This document shows, in pieces, positions 1 through 7,937 of a DNA stretch of 32,917 nucleotides. Below the pieces are notes generated by a model. The model saw nothing but the letters and a program-made list of their open reading frames with translations, was not told the DNA's origin and searched no databases. This DNA comes from Chitinophagaceae bacterium. GTDB taxonomy: Bacteria > Bacteroidota > Bacteroidia > Chitinophagales > Chitinophagaceae. The stretch covers positions 1 to 32,917 of the forward strand of contig JACMLR010000014.1 in assembly GCA_014379515.1 (NCBI GenBank), in the 5' to 3' direction. A program made the position numbers and the translations under genes. The stretch's first letter is position 1, and every line of letters begins with the position of its first letter.

Positions 1-45
1 CATATTTTGCATATTTAGCACATTCACAACCGCCATTCGCACATG
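1..45. repeat. degenerate 9-bp-period intergenic repeat
   Basis: Read on the minus strand, this stretch has a TGCGAATGGCG element followed by loose 9-bp units of the type AATGTGCT / AAATATGCA / AAATATG. The same two-part arrangement occurs at about 10330-10420. It lies just before the first gene and is cut by the window edge. The similarity was judged by eye; no function is known to me. Confidence 0.4.
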
Positions 46-57
46 CTAAAACCAGTC

Positions 58-756
58 ATGACCAACATTCTTTTTTTAGATATCGAAACCGTACCCCAAT
101 CACCATCATTTGATGATGTTGCTGCCGAGTGGAAAGAATTGTGGACGAAAAAGGCAGAAGCCCTGCTTCGCAATCGTTTAGATGAAACAGTAGACAGTAT
201 TTATTCAAGAGCCGGCATCTATGCTGAGTTTGGAAAGATCATTTGTATCAGTGTCGGTGTAATTCAACAGGGTAATGACCCGAAATTAATTATTAAGTCA
301 TTTTTTGGAGAAGATGAAAGATCACTGCTACTTGAATTTGTCGAGATGTTGAAACGTTGGTCGGGCGAACCGCAGAATTATTTATGCGCACACAATGGAA
401 AAGAATTTGATTTCCCATTTATTTGCCGCCGTCTGATCATCAATCACATTCCTATTCCTCCAATACTTAATACAGCTGGCAAAAAACCGTGGGAAGTCAA
501 CCATCTCGATACAATGGAGCTTTGGAAGTTCGGCGACTTCAAAAATTACACGTCATTGAATTTATTAGCGCATGCACTGGGCATTCCAACTCCGAAGGAT
601 GATATTGACGGAAGTATGGTGGGTGAGGTGTACTGGAAAGAAAAGAACATTCGACGTATTGCAAATTACTGCGAGAAAGATGTTATCACTGTTGCGCAGG
701 TCTATCTGCGTATTGTTGGCGAGAAACTCGTTACTGAAATCGAGATCAAAAGCTAA
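58..756 (+). CDS. DEDDy-type 3'-5' exonuclease, predicted PolB-like exonuclease domain
   Basis: Probable 3'-5' exonuclease of the DnaQ-like DEDD fold, resembling the stand-alone PolB exonuclease domain (Pfam DNA_pol_B_exo2 type). Visible motifs are LDIETVP near the N-terminus (Asp8 and Glu10, ExoI), HNGKEFDFP in the middle (ExoII), and NYCEKDV near the C-terminus (ExoIII in the YxxxD form), so all four acidic metal ligands appear present. The protein is 232 residues from the ATG at 58. An in-frame ATG at 43 would add five residues, but the conserved beta strand begins right after the second Met, so I prefer 58. It has no polymerase domain. Its substrate (DNA or RNA) cannot be told from sequence. 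No signal peptide, so presumably cytoplasmic. Confidence 0.88.
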   Translation: MTNILFLDIETVPQSPSFDDVAAEWKELWTKKAEALLRNRLDETVDSIYSRAGIYAEFGKIICISVGVIQQGNDPKLIIKSFFGEDERSLLLEFVEMLKRWSGEPQNYLCAHNGKEFDFPFICRRLIINHIPIPPILNTAGKKPWEVNHLDTMELWKFGDFKNYTSLNLLAHALGIPTPKDDIDGSMVGEVYWKEKNIRRIANYCEKDVITVAQVYLRIVGEKLVTEIEIKS

Positions 757-817
757 TCGTACCAGTTGCTTAACTTGGGAACGCGATTCTCGATTCAAAC
801 CATCTATAAATTTAATT

Positions 818-1204
818 ATGGCACGTATTAATTATTCTTCCGGTGCAAAATGGGAAGACATCGTCGGTTATAGTCGCGCTGTGAAAATCGGAAACACGAT
901 TGAAGTAACAGGAACTGTAGCGGTTGATGAGCAAACGAATTTGGTTGGCGGCAACGACGCTTACCTTCAAACAAAATATGCAATCGAAAAAATTGCTGCA
1001 GTACTCGAACGCGCAGGCGCATCGCTAAAAGACGTGGTAAGAACAAGAATGTTCGTTACTGACATTTCCCGTTGGGAAGAATATGGAAAAGCCCATGGCG
1101 AATTTTTTGCTTCTATCAAACCTTGCACAAGTATGATCGAAGTAAAAGGGCTTATTGATAAAGATTATTTGATTGAAATAGAAGCAACGGCCGTTATCGG
1201 TTAA
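818..1204 (+). CDS. RidA/YjgF/UK114 family protein, atypical (catalytic Arg replaced)
   Basis: A 128-residue single-domain protein of the YjgF/YER057c/UK114 fold, the usual family length. Family signatures are KDVVRTRMFVTDI (residues 71-83) and LIEIEATAV near the C-terminus. Canonical RidA hydrolyses reactive enamines/imines and uses an Arg in a PARS motif. Here the aligned segment reads KPCTSMIEV (residues 101-109), with Thr where that Arg should be, so this is probably one of the Rid subfamilies without proven deaminase activity. The ATG at 818 is chosen because the domain begins immediately after it; the longer upstream open frame has no family similarity. It follows the exonuclease by 61 bp and precedes the YjbR-type gene by 25 bp, so the three could be cotranscribed. 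Confidence 0.87.
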   Translation: MARINYSSGAKWEDIVGYSRAVKIGNTIEVTGTVAVDEQTNLVGGNDAYLQTKYAIEKIAAVLERAGASLKDVVRTRMFVTDISRWEEYGKAHGEFFASIKPCTSMIEVKGLIDKDYLIEIEATAVIG

Positions 1205-1229
1205 CCAATGAATCAAAAGTGTTATTACG

Positions 1230-1589
1230 ATGAATATTGAAACACTCCAAAAATATTGTCTTTCTAAAAACGGAGTTGAAGAGACGCTCCCCTTCGGCCC
1301 GGAAACGCTGGTATACAAAGTGCATGGTAAAATATTTTTGCTTTGCGGCATGGATAGCAGCCCATTTCAATTCAATGTAAAATGCGATCCCGATCGCGCA
1401 ATCGAGCTTCGGGAAGAGTATGCTTCTGTTCAACCGGGTTACCACATGAACAAAAAGCATTGGAATACGGTGATTGTGGATGGCTCCGTTGGAGTAAAAC
1501 TGTTGAATGAATGGATCGACCACTCTTACGATCTCGTCGTAAAAAGCCTGCCAAAAAAAATCCAGGAGGAAATGAATAAGAAAGTATAA
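1230..1589 (+). CDS. MmcQ/YjbR family protein
   Basis: A 119-residue protein matching the MmcQ/YjbR family, which folds like a CyaY-type or double-wing DNA-binding domain and has no firmly established role. Typical features are the N-terminal helix with a GVEETLPFGPETLVYKV segment, the FNVKCDP core strand, and the hallmark GYHMNKKHWNTV motif (about residues 70-81), followed by LLNEWIDHSYDLVVKSLPKK. The length is that of the complete family, so the gene looks intact. The start is the ATG at 1230, 25 bp after the RidA-family stop. No signal peptide or membrane segment; cytoplasmic. Confidence 0.88.
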   Translation: MNIETLQKYCLSKNGVEETLPFGPETLVYKVHGKIFLLCGMDSSPFQFNVKCDPDRAIELREEYASVQPGYHMNKKHWNTVIVDGSVGVKLLNEWIDHSYDLVVKSLPKKIQEEMNKKV

Positions 1590-1626
1590 CGGTGCTGCCC
1601 AATTTCAAGCTACTCAAATCATTCTC

Positions 1627-2004
1627 TCAACGTTCTATGCCAGTTGTTTTACTGAATGCACTGGCAAGGCAACTTTTCTTAAAATTAGCTGTCGAAGCGA
1701 TGCCAGGTGAGAAAACAACACCAATGGAACAACCAATGCAGGTAATATTTAAACGGATAGTACGAGACGCAACATTTGGCTGAGCGAATGCCAGTTCACC
1801 TTCTTTGCTGTAAAATTGACGAAAGGTGCCACTTACTACAAAAGCAACTTCAAAAGAACGCTTGCCTTCTTCACAGAAAAGCTCATGCTTCTTGAATTCC
1901 CTGGCTTTAATAAATGGCAACACCAATTCCCAATCGTTGTCGGGTAATTTGCCAAACCGCTCTAGGCATTGGCGGAGTTTTCCATTAGCAATAGCTGTAC
2001 TCAT
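1627..2004 (-). pseudogene. truncated Crp/Fnr-family regulator (N-terminal part only)
   Basis: Residues 1-69 from the ATG at 2004 read like the N-terminal half of a Bacteroidota Crp/Fnr regulator: LPDNDWELVLPFI, then FKKHELFCEEGK, then VAFVVSGTFRQFYSKEGE, the start of the cyclic-nucleotide-binding beta roll. After SKEGE the frame continues for about 55 residues with no resemblance to the rest of the beta roll, and there is no dimerisation helix or helix-turn-helix. Family members are about 190 residues; this frame ends at 125. I read the other two minus-strand frames over 1627-1830 and did not find the missing part, so a simple frameshift is unlikely. It is divergent from the SDR gene at 2170, a neighbour such a regulator might once have controlled. 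Probably non-functional as a DNA-binding regulator. Confidence 0.55.
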
Positions 2005-2169
2005 ATAGATAGATGAATGCAAAGTTGAGCACCAAAGTTCCCCAATAAAAAAGATTTATGTTCTTTTAGCAATTATTATTCACTGGCTGGTAAATTAATT
2101 CTTTCGGAAAATCATTGAAGAATTCAGCCAGCAGAAACATTTTATCATTTTGTTTGTTCTAAAAAAATC

Positions 2170-2937
2170 ATGCAAATAACCAACAACACCATCCTAATTA
2201 CTGGTGGCAGTAGCGGCATAGGCTTGGCGATGGCAGAAGCTTTTCTCAAGGCTGGAAACGAGGTTCTCATTTGCGGACGGCGGGAAAGCAAGCTGAATGA
2301 AGCAAAAGAAAAATTTCCACAGCTTCACACAAAGGTTTGCGATGTATCTGAGAAAACAGATCGGGAAGAACTATTCCAGTGGGCTACCACAGAATTTCCC
2401 GGTATTAATCTGCTTGTGAACAATGCAGGCATTCAGAAAGAAATTAATTTTTTGACTGGAGCTGCTGGTTTACTGGATGAAGAAAATGAAATTGAAACAA
2501 ACCTCACTGGCAGCATTCACTTGTGTGCTCTTTTTATCCCGCAATTTCTGAAGCAGGAAAAAGAATGCGCCATCGTGAACGTTACATCGGGACTTGCTTT
2601 TATTCCGTTGAAGATTGTGCCTGTTTATTGCGCCACCAAAGCGGCATTGCACACCTTTTCTATTTCACTCCGTTCGCAGCTTACCAAAACAAACGTTCGG
2701 GTTTTTGAAATAGCACCACCAATTGTTAAAACAGAATTGCACCGGGAAGCAAAAGCTCGCAAACAATCCCAGCGGGGCATCTCTCCGGATGTTGTTGCCG
2801 ACGCAACGCTCAAAGCTTTAAGTAGGGATCAATACGAAACGATTGTGGGACAAGCAAAAGTATTAAAAGGTGCAGCCCGCATTGCTCCCGGCTTCTTTCA
2901 TCGACTGCTAAACAAGGTAGCAGCTGGAAAAGATTAA
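2170..2937 (+). CDS. SDR family oxidoreductase (DltE-like)
   Basis: Classical short-chain dehydrogenase/reductase of 255 residues. The NAD(P)-binding glycine motif TGGSSGIG is at residues 11-18, NNAG at 84-87, the structural Asn at 111, the catalytic Ser at about 140 (NVTSGLAF) and the catalytic YCATK (Tyr153, Lys157). GRRESK after the second beta strand suggests NADPH preference. The C-terminal part resembles DltE-like oxidoreductases (IAPPIVKTELHREA), but the substrate cannot be deduced. All catalytic residues are present and the length is normal. It sits 165 bp from the divergent truncated Crp/Fnr gene and converges with the bestrophin-like gene. Confidence 0.9.
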   Translation: MQITNNTILITGGSSGIGLAMAEAFLKAGNEVLICGRRESKLNEAKEKFPQLHTKVCDVSEKTDREELFQWATTEFPGINLLVNNAGIQKEINFLTGAAGLLDEENEIETNLTGSIHLCALFIPQFLKQEKECAIVNVTSGLAFIPLKIVPVYCATKAALHTFSISLRSQLTKTNVRVFEIAPPIVKTELHREAKARKQSQRGISPDVVADATLKALSRDQYETIVGQAKVLKGAARIAPGFFHRLLNKVAAGKD

Positions 2938-2965
2938 ACATTAAACTTTAGTGCTCCTTCCATTT

Positions 2966-3952
2966 TTACAACAACACATCATCAACAGGGGCTGCTTTTT
3001 GCGGAACATTATCATCGCCCAAAAACTCCTTTACATCTGTTTCAATGGTTGTGCAAATGGCACTAAGCGGCACATCGTTGATAGCATTGTCGAAAGGATT
3101 TTCGCTAAACTCACCAATCTGCTCCATTGTATAAAACACCCAGGAGATGAGCATCGAAAATGGAATGGTAAGCCATACGCCGTATTCCCCTGTTTTGTCC
3201 ATTTCGTTCATGAGTCCAAAGGGCAAAAGTGCAATAAACAGTACCACAAACACCCGACTGAAGAGACTGTACTGGCGGTAGAGTGGAGTGCTTTTTATGC
3301 GTTCGCAACCACCCTGATAGTCTATGAGCTGCGTAATTTGCTTCACCAGGTCGCTGTGCTCAAAATCGTCTATCACGCCTTTCTTTTTCAACTGTCCCAG
3401 TTCATGAATTTGCTTTTTCAGTACGTGGTTGGCAATGTTGCTTCTTTTATTCAGCATATCAAAGTATTCCAGCTTACCGGCATCGGTAAATATCTTTTTT
3501 ACACCGGCATCAAACTGCTCCAATTCGTGTTTCTCGCTTAGAAAGGTTTGGTGCAGGTGCTCTTTGCTTGTAGCCCAGGTAATCGTTTTTCGTAGTTGCA
3601 AACGAAGTATATGTACCCATGAAATGTGGCGGTAAATAAATTCTTTTTGAATGCTTTTATCGGGCACCACAGCGATAAGCATGGCGGCAAAGCTGCGGGA
3701 AGTATTGGTAATGCTGCCCCAGAGTTTGCGGGCTTCCCACAAGCGGTCGTATGCCTGGTTATTTTTAAAGCCTACATAAAAAGCCACCGCAGTACCGATG
3801 GTAGCTACCGGTATAAATGAAATGCCCATCCAACGCCAGCCCACAATTTTATACAGTACACAAGCAACAAGGGCAATTAAAAAAGTACGAATGAGATTGC
3901 GACGGGCGAAATGCCAAAGCAGGCGAAAGGTGAACACTTTACCTACATACAT
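2966..3952 (-). CDS. bestrophin family ion channel (UPF0187)
   Basis: A 328-residue membrane protein of the bacterial bestrophin family, which forms pentameric ion channels in the inner membrane. The family signature AVAFYVGFKNNQAYDRLWEA starts near residue 55, following two hydrophobic segments at about residues 21-36 and 43-62. Two more hydrophobic segments occur at roughly 210-232 and 238-260. The C-terminal cytoplasmic signature (FSENPFDNAINDVPLSAIC, then TTIETDVKEFLG) is complete. Whether it carries anions or cations cannot be told from sequence alone; characterised bacterial members include cation-selective ones. The ATG at 3952 gives the usual start. It converges with the SDR gene with a 28-bp gap and no clear terminator. 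Confidence 0.93.
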   Translation of the reverse strand: MYVGKVFTFRLLWHFARRNLIRTFLIALVACVLYKIVGWRWMGISFIPVATIGTAVAFYVGFKNNQAYDRLWEARKLWGSITNTSRSFAAMLIAVVPDKSIQKEFIYRHISWVHILRLQLRKTITWATSKEHLHQTFLSEKHELEQFDAGVKKIFTDAGKLEYFDMLNKRSNIANHVLKKQIHELGQLKKKGVIDDFEHSDLVKQITQLIDYQGGCERIKSTPLYRQYSLFSRVFVVLFIALLPFGLMNEMDKTGEYGVWLTIPFSMLISWVFYTMEQIGEFSENPFDNAINDVPLSAICTTIETDVKEFLGDDNVPQKAAPVDDVLL

Positions 3953-4068
3953 AAGCGTTAATTTGAGAATTGAAAATATTATAAATAGCGGCGTCAGATT
4001 TCATTCAAACGTTAACTTAAACGTCCAACGGTCTAACCCACTGGTTGGTTCTGTTACTTCTCTTAGTA

Positions 4069-4503
4069 TTAAATTGGCTGTATGCCTTCAACTGGAATAA
4101 GTTCACCGTGAAATAAGATGTTCCTTAGCTGGTACAACACTTCCACTAATGATTTACACACATAACTGCCCCTGCAATAACTATCCCGTCGATAGGCTTT
4201 AATCAGTGAACTGTCTGCGAAATGCGCGTTTGTTAATTCTTCTTCAGGAATCTGTGAGAAGAATAGATGATTATCCCGAATCCGAAACACCAATTGACAA
4301 AGTCTGTAATACTCTTCAAATGTTGACTTCGCCGAAGGCAGCTTGTATAAAGAATCATATAATCGCTCATACTGCTGTTTCACCTCCCCACGCATCTGGC
4401 CGCGATAAGAATATGTTTTGCGTAACTCCCTATGGAGCGTTTCCAAAATATAAGCTGCCTGTTTCGGCGATTTTATTCCTATTGCTGCGAAATCCCATTG
4501 ATT
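4069..4503 (-). pseudogene. start-less remnant: S41-like N-terminal piece joined to a HEPN-like C-terminal piece
   Basis: The open frame runs from a stop at 4504-4506 to a stop at 4069 with no ATG near its beginning; the only early initiator is a TTG at 4446. The first part, with RLYDSLYKLPS, FEEYYRLCQLV and IRDNHLFF, resembles the helical N-terminal region of Bacteroidota S41 peptidases, which ends in an I(R/K)D(N/G)H segment. The last 25 residues, VLYQLRNILFHGELIP, look like the end of a HEPN domain with an Arg-x4-His motif (RNILFH), and then stop abruptly. Neither part is complete. I infer a fossil made of two gene fragments. Both family assignments rest on short motifs and are uncertain. 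Confidence 0.35.
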
Positions 4504-4531
4504 TTATCAAATACATTAATTTCACTTGCTG

Positions 4532-5341
4532 ATGGCGAATTTACAAGTTGCATTGATACAAACGAATCTTCATTGGGAAAACAAACAAGCGAACATTCGC
4601 ATGTTTGAGGAAAAAATAGCCAATGCTGCAGTGAAAGGCGGTCTTGTTGTTTTGCCGGAAATGTTTAGTACAGGTTTCAGCATGAATCCCAAAGAGTTTG
4701 CGGAACGGATGGACGGACCAACGGTTACCTGGATGAAATTCATTGCAGCCAAACATAGCATCATTCTGACGGGAAGTTTAATCATCGAAGAAGAAGAGCG
4801 TTTTTTTAATCGCCTAATTTGGATGTTGCCCACCGGTCAATATGGAATTTATGATAAGCGACATCTTTTCGCTTTTGCTGAAGAAGACCAACATTACACC
4901 GCCGGGAAAAACCGATTTATTGCGTCAGTCAATGGATGGCGAATCAATTTGCAGGTTTGTTTCGATTTGCGTTTCCCTGTTTGGGCGCGCCAACGACCTT
5001 CTGTTGATGAAAGTGGCAGTCGCGGTGACTCCGAATATGATTTGCTTGTCTATGTCGCAAACTGGCCAGAGCGACGCAACCACGCATGGAAAACGTTATT
5101 ACAGGCAAGAGCAATCGAAAATCAATGTTATGTAGTAGGTGTTAATCGTGTTGGTGATGATGGAAATGGGATTCCGCATTCTGGCGATAGTATGATCGTC
5201 GATCCAATGGGCGCGATTATTAAAACCTCCACCAACGAAGAAGCCATTCTCACTGCTCAACTCGATCAACAATTACTGGCTGATATCCGTTCAAAACTTC
5301 CTTTTCTCCGCGATGCGGATAAATTTTTAATAGAACCCTGA
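4532..5341 (+). CDS. nitrilase-superfamily amidohydrolase, omega-amidase (YafV/Nit2) type
   Basis: A 269-residue carbon-nitrogen hydrolase with the Glu-Lys-Cys triad in its usual places: Glu43 (LPEMF), Lys109 (YDKRHLF) and Cys143 (QVCFDLRFPVW). The segments STGFSMNP, HLFAFAEEDQHYTAG and ANWPERRNHAW are typical of the YafV/Nit2 branch, which deamidates 2-oxoglutaramate and 2-oxosuccinamate, a methionine-salvage and repair activity. The frame can be extended to a TTG at 4526, but the ATG at 4532 is preferred. It ends three bases before the nagA start, so the two are almost certainly cotranscribed. Cytoplasmic. Confidence 0.92.
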   Translation: MANLQVALIQTNLHWENKQANIRMFEEKIANAAVKGGLVVLPEMFSTGFSMNPKEFAERMDGPTVTWMKFIAAKHSIILTGSLIIEEEERFFNRLIWMLPTGQYGIYDKRHLFAFAEEDQHYTAGKNRFIASVNGWRINLQVCFDLRFPVWARQRPSVDESGSRGDSEYDLLVYVANWPERRNHAWKTLLQARAIENQCYVVGVNRVGDDGNGIPHSGDSMIVDPMGAIIKTSTNEEAILTAQLDQQLLADIRSKLPFLRDADKFLIEP

Positions 5342-5344
5342 TTC

Positions 5345-6433
5345 ATGAATATTGCCTATACAAACGGTGACATATTCACCGGTCATCAAATCGAATCCAA
5401 AAAAGCCGTTTTAGTCACCAATGCAATTGTGGAAGCTATTGTAAATGAAAGTGACATTCCTTCTTCGTATGAAAGACATGATCTGAAAGGAAATTTATTG
5501 GCTCCGGCGTTCATCGACCTTCAACTTTACGGTGGCAACGGTCATATGTTTTTAAATGATTCGATGGATGCTGCATTGGATTCAACCTATCAGTACTGCA
5601 AACAAGGTGGGGCTGGATATTTCATGATGGCGATGGCGACCAATACAATGGAACAGTTTGTTAAAGGAATTGAAGCTGTCAAACGTTACAAGGGAAAGGG
5701 TCTTCTCGGTCTTCATCTTGAAGGCCCGTATTTAAATCCTAAAAAAAGAGGCGCGCATATTGAAAAGTATATCAAATCGCCCACGCTCGACGAACTCAAA
5801 TTTTTATTTGACGCAGGCGAAGGAATTATCCAGATGATGACGATTGCTCCTGAATGCTGCAGCGATGAAGCAGTTGACTTTCTTGTAAGTCGGGGGATCA
5901 TTTTGTCGGCTGGTCATACCAACGCAACGTATGCCGAGGCAAAGAAAGCTTTCGAAAAAATTCCGATGGCCACACACTTGTACAATGCAATGTCGGGCTT
6001 ACAACATCGCGCCCCAGGTGTTGTCGGCGCAATCTTCGATCATGCATCTGTTAAAAGCAGCGTCGTGTGTGATGGAATACATGCTGATTTCGCCGCTGTG
6101 CGTATCGCGAAGCAAATAATGAAAGAACGCCTTTTTTATATCACAGATGCCGTAACAGAAATCACAACAGGCGAATACCAACACCTTTTTAAAGAGGATC
6201 ACTATGCGCTACCTGACGGAACATTGTCGGGTTCCTCGCTGACAATGCTTCAATGTGTAAAAAATGGGGTTGAACAGTTGGGAATTACATTGGAGGAATC
6301 GTTGCGGATGGCAAGCAGCTATCCTGGATCAATGGTTAATACAACTCGAATAGGAGTCATAGAAGCAAAAGCTGCAGCAAGTTTTTGTATAATCGACAAA
6401 CAACTTACATTACTGGAATTTATCGAAGCCTGA
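5345..6433 (+). CDS. nagA: N-acetylglucosamine-6-phosphate deacetylase
   Basis: NagA removes the acetyl group of GlcNAc-6-phosphate, giving glucosamine-6-phosphate for amino-sugar catabolism or cell-wall recycling. The 362-residue protein has the amidohydrolase TIM-barrel landmarks: FIDLQLYGGNG, the metal-ligand segment HLEGPYLNPKKRGAH, GHTNATYAEA, THLYNAMSGLQHRAPG, CDGIHAD, and the catalytic Asp in YITDAVTE. The N-terminal HxH seen in many amidohydrolases is FIDLQLYG here, which is normal for NagA. It starts three bases after the omega-amidase stop. Its 3' end overlaps the convergent S41 peptidase gene by 14 bp. No nagB or transporter gene is in this window. Confidence 0.94.
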   Translation: MNIAYTNGDIFTGHQIESKKAVLVTNAIVEAIVNESDIPSSYERHDLKGNLLAPAFIDLQLYGGNGHMFLNDSMDAALDSTYQYCKQGGAGYFMMAMATNTMEQFVKGIEAVKRYKGKGLLGLHLEGPYLNPKKRGAHIEKYIKSPTLDELKFLFDAGEGIIQMMTIAPECCSDEAVDFLVSRGIILSAGHTNATYAEAKKAFEKIPMATHLYNAMSGLQHRAPGVVGAIFDHASVKSSVVCDGIHADFAAVRIAKQIMKERLFYITDAVTEITTGEYQHLFKEDHYALPDGTLSGSSLTMLQCVKNGVEQLGITLEESLRMASSYPGSMVNTTRIGVIEAKAAASFCIIDKQLTLLEFIEA

Positions 6434-7925
6434 GTTTGTTCCGTTCGATGATAATTTGTTTCACCTTTTCGGATTTCGGATCGATGTTTCTTTTTAACGA
6501 CTCAACAGTCGGTGTTACATCGATGTCGGGAAACACGCCACGCCCGGTTGCGACCGCTTCTTTATCCATTACTAATCTGAACAATGGCAATCTGAAACGC
6601 AAGCCTGTTAGTGGGAGCTGAGCCTCGGGGATCATCCATGCTGTATTTCCATAAGCGCCGCCACCGGTTTCTTCGCCAACTATCAGTACGTTCTTTTGAT
6701 GCTGCAACGCTTTTGCAAATAATGTCGTTGCAGAAAAGGAATTACCCCCGGTAATAATATAAATGTCTCCGTCAAAATGATTTTTACGCTTTGGCTTATA
6801 GACATGCTTTTCAAAATGTACAAAGTGATAGCGCCTGTCTTTTTTCTTTCTTGTTACAAAAAACATTGCTGTTCTATATAACAAATGCTTTTTAATGTAT
6901 TTGTTGTATTTCCCTGAACGCCGAATGGCATAAAGAGAATCTGCAATTTTGAATTCCTTCGTTATGAGGTAACGGGTAAGCAAGGTTGATAATCCTGCAT
7001 CGCCGCCACCGTTCGAGCGAACATCCACGATGAGATGCCTGATTGAATGTTTATTGATCTCGCGAAACCCCTGCCGAAAGAATGGACGCAATTTGTTTCC
7101 TCGCGAAAAAGTATTCACTGTCATATAAGCCGTGGAAAGCGTGGTATCGATCTGAATATTTCGGGCACCGTTTACCATAACCTGTCGCGGAACGCCCCGT
7201 TGCGAATTGACTGTGGGTGGAAATGTGCGTCGCAACGTGTCTGTTGAAGGGTCATAAACCGGTAACACGGTGAAAGCCTCGTTACCTGTTGAATCGATGT
7301 ATCCAACTCTGAAGCTAGTCGATAAGCCAAAAACATTTCGATACAAAACGCCGAAGTTCCCTCTGGTGCTAAGTGTTTGATACTTTCCATTCAATGCATG
7401 TGCATCAGTAACGAGATAGTTTAAAAACGTATCCCGGAATTGCTGAAAACTAATACCGTTGATTGAATTGATAATGGTTCCGCGACGTAAAATGGTGTCA
7501 CGACGAATAAGATTTCCGATGACCGCCATTGTATCCTGCCAGACTTTTATACTCAGCGGAAACGTTTTCAATTTGGCCGTATCAAGGTAATTTGTATAGG
7601 CCTTAGAATATCGAACTGAAGTATGACCACAACGAACCTGTGTGATCACCTGTTGCAATACGTTTCGAAATTGGGGTTCTGTCAGCGAATCTTTCAATTG
7701 CTGTCGACCCCGATCAAAATAATGATCAATACTATCTTTTGATGTAAACCAGTAAAGACTTGGATGGTATTCTTCCAGAATGCCCTGGAAAAGATTGAAA
7801 TCTTTCTCGAGTGTTGCCGGATCGTATTTACGTCCGGGATCAAACGCAGGTTTACTGGCGGAGCAGGAAATTAAAAACAAGATCGCGGCGCAACAGCCGC
7901 TTATCGTAGTCCACTTTATCAACAT
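6420..7925 (-). CDS. S41 family peptidase, lipoprotein
   Basis: A 501-residue secreted lipoprotein with a C-terminal tail-specific-protease (S41) domain. The lipobox LISC puts the lipidated Cys at residue 21. An N-terminal helical region (FQGILEEYHPSLYWFTSKDS) is typical of Bacteroidota S41 proteins. A PDZ-like segment (IINSINGISFQQFRD) follows, then the core LIVDVRSNGGGDAGLSTLL, the catalytic Ser at about residue 398 in GGNSFSATT, and VGEETGGGAYGN. The substrate is unknown. A GTG at 7928 would add one residue, but the ATG at 7925 is preferred. It begins 12 bp after the thiL stop, indicating an operon. Confidence 0.9.
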   Translation of the reverse strand: MLIKWTTISGCCAAILFLISCSASKPAFDPGRKYDPATLEKDFNLFQGILEEYHPSLYWFTSKDSIDHYFDRGRQQLKDSLTEPQFRNVLQQVITQVRCGHTSVRYSKAYTNYLDTAKLKTFPLSIKVWQDTMAVIGNLIRRDTILRRGTIINSINGISFQQFRDTFLNYLVTDAHALNGKYQTLSTRGNFGVLYRNVFGLSTSFRVGYIDSTGNEAFTVLPVYDPSTDTLRRTFPPTVNSQRGVPRQVMVNGARNIQIDTTLSTAYMTVNTFSRGNKLRPFFRQGFREINKHSIRHLIVDVRSNGGGDAGLSTLLTRYLITKEFKIADSLYAIRRSGKYNKYIKKHLLYRTAMFFVTRKKKDRRYHFVHFEKHVYKPKRKNHFDGDIYIITGGNSFSATTLFAKALQHQKNVLIVGEETGGGAYGNTAWMIPEAQLPLTGLRFRLPLFRLVMDKEAVATGRGVFPDIDVTPTVESLKRNIDPKSEKVKQIIIERNKLRLR

Positions 7926-7937
7926 CACTGAGTTAGA

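Noticed and set aside
2951-3541. 196-codon plus-strand open frame
   Set aside because: Lies entirely antisense to the well-supported bestrophin-like gene and has no recognisable domain.
4069-4503. HEPN/MNT toxin-antitoxin or defence system
   Set aside because: Only a short HEPN-like motif is left, there is no intact start or partner nucleotidyltransferase, and the frame ends inside the domain.
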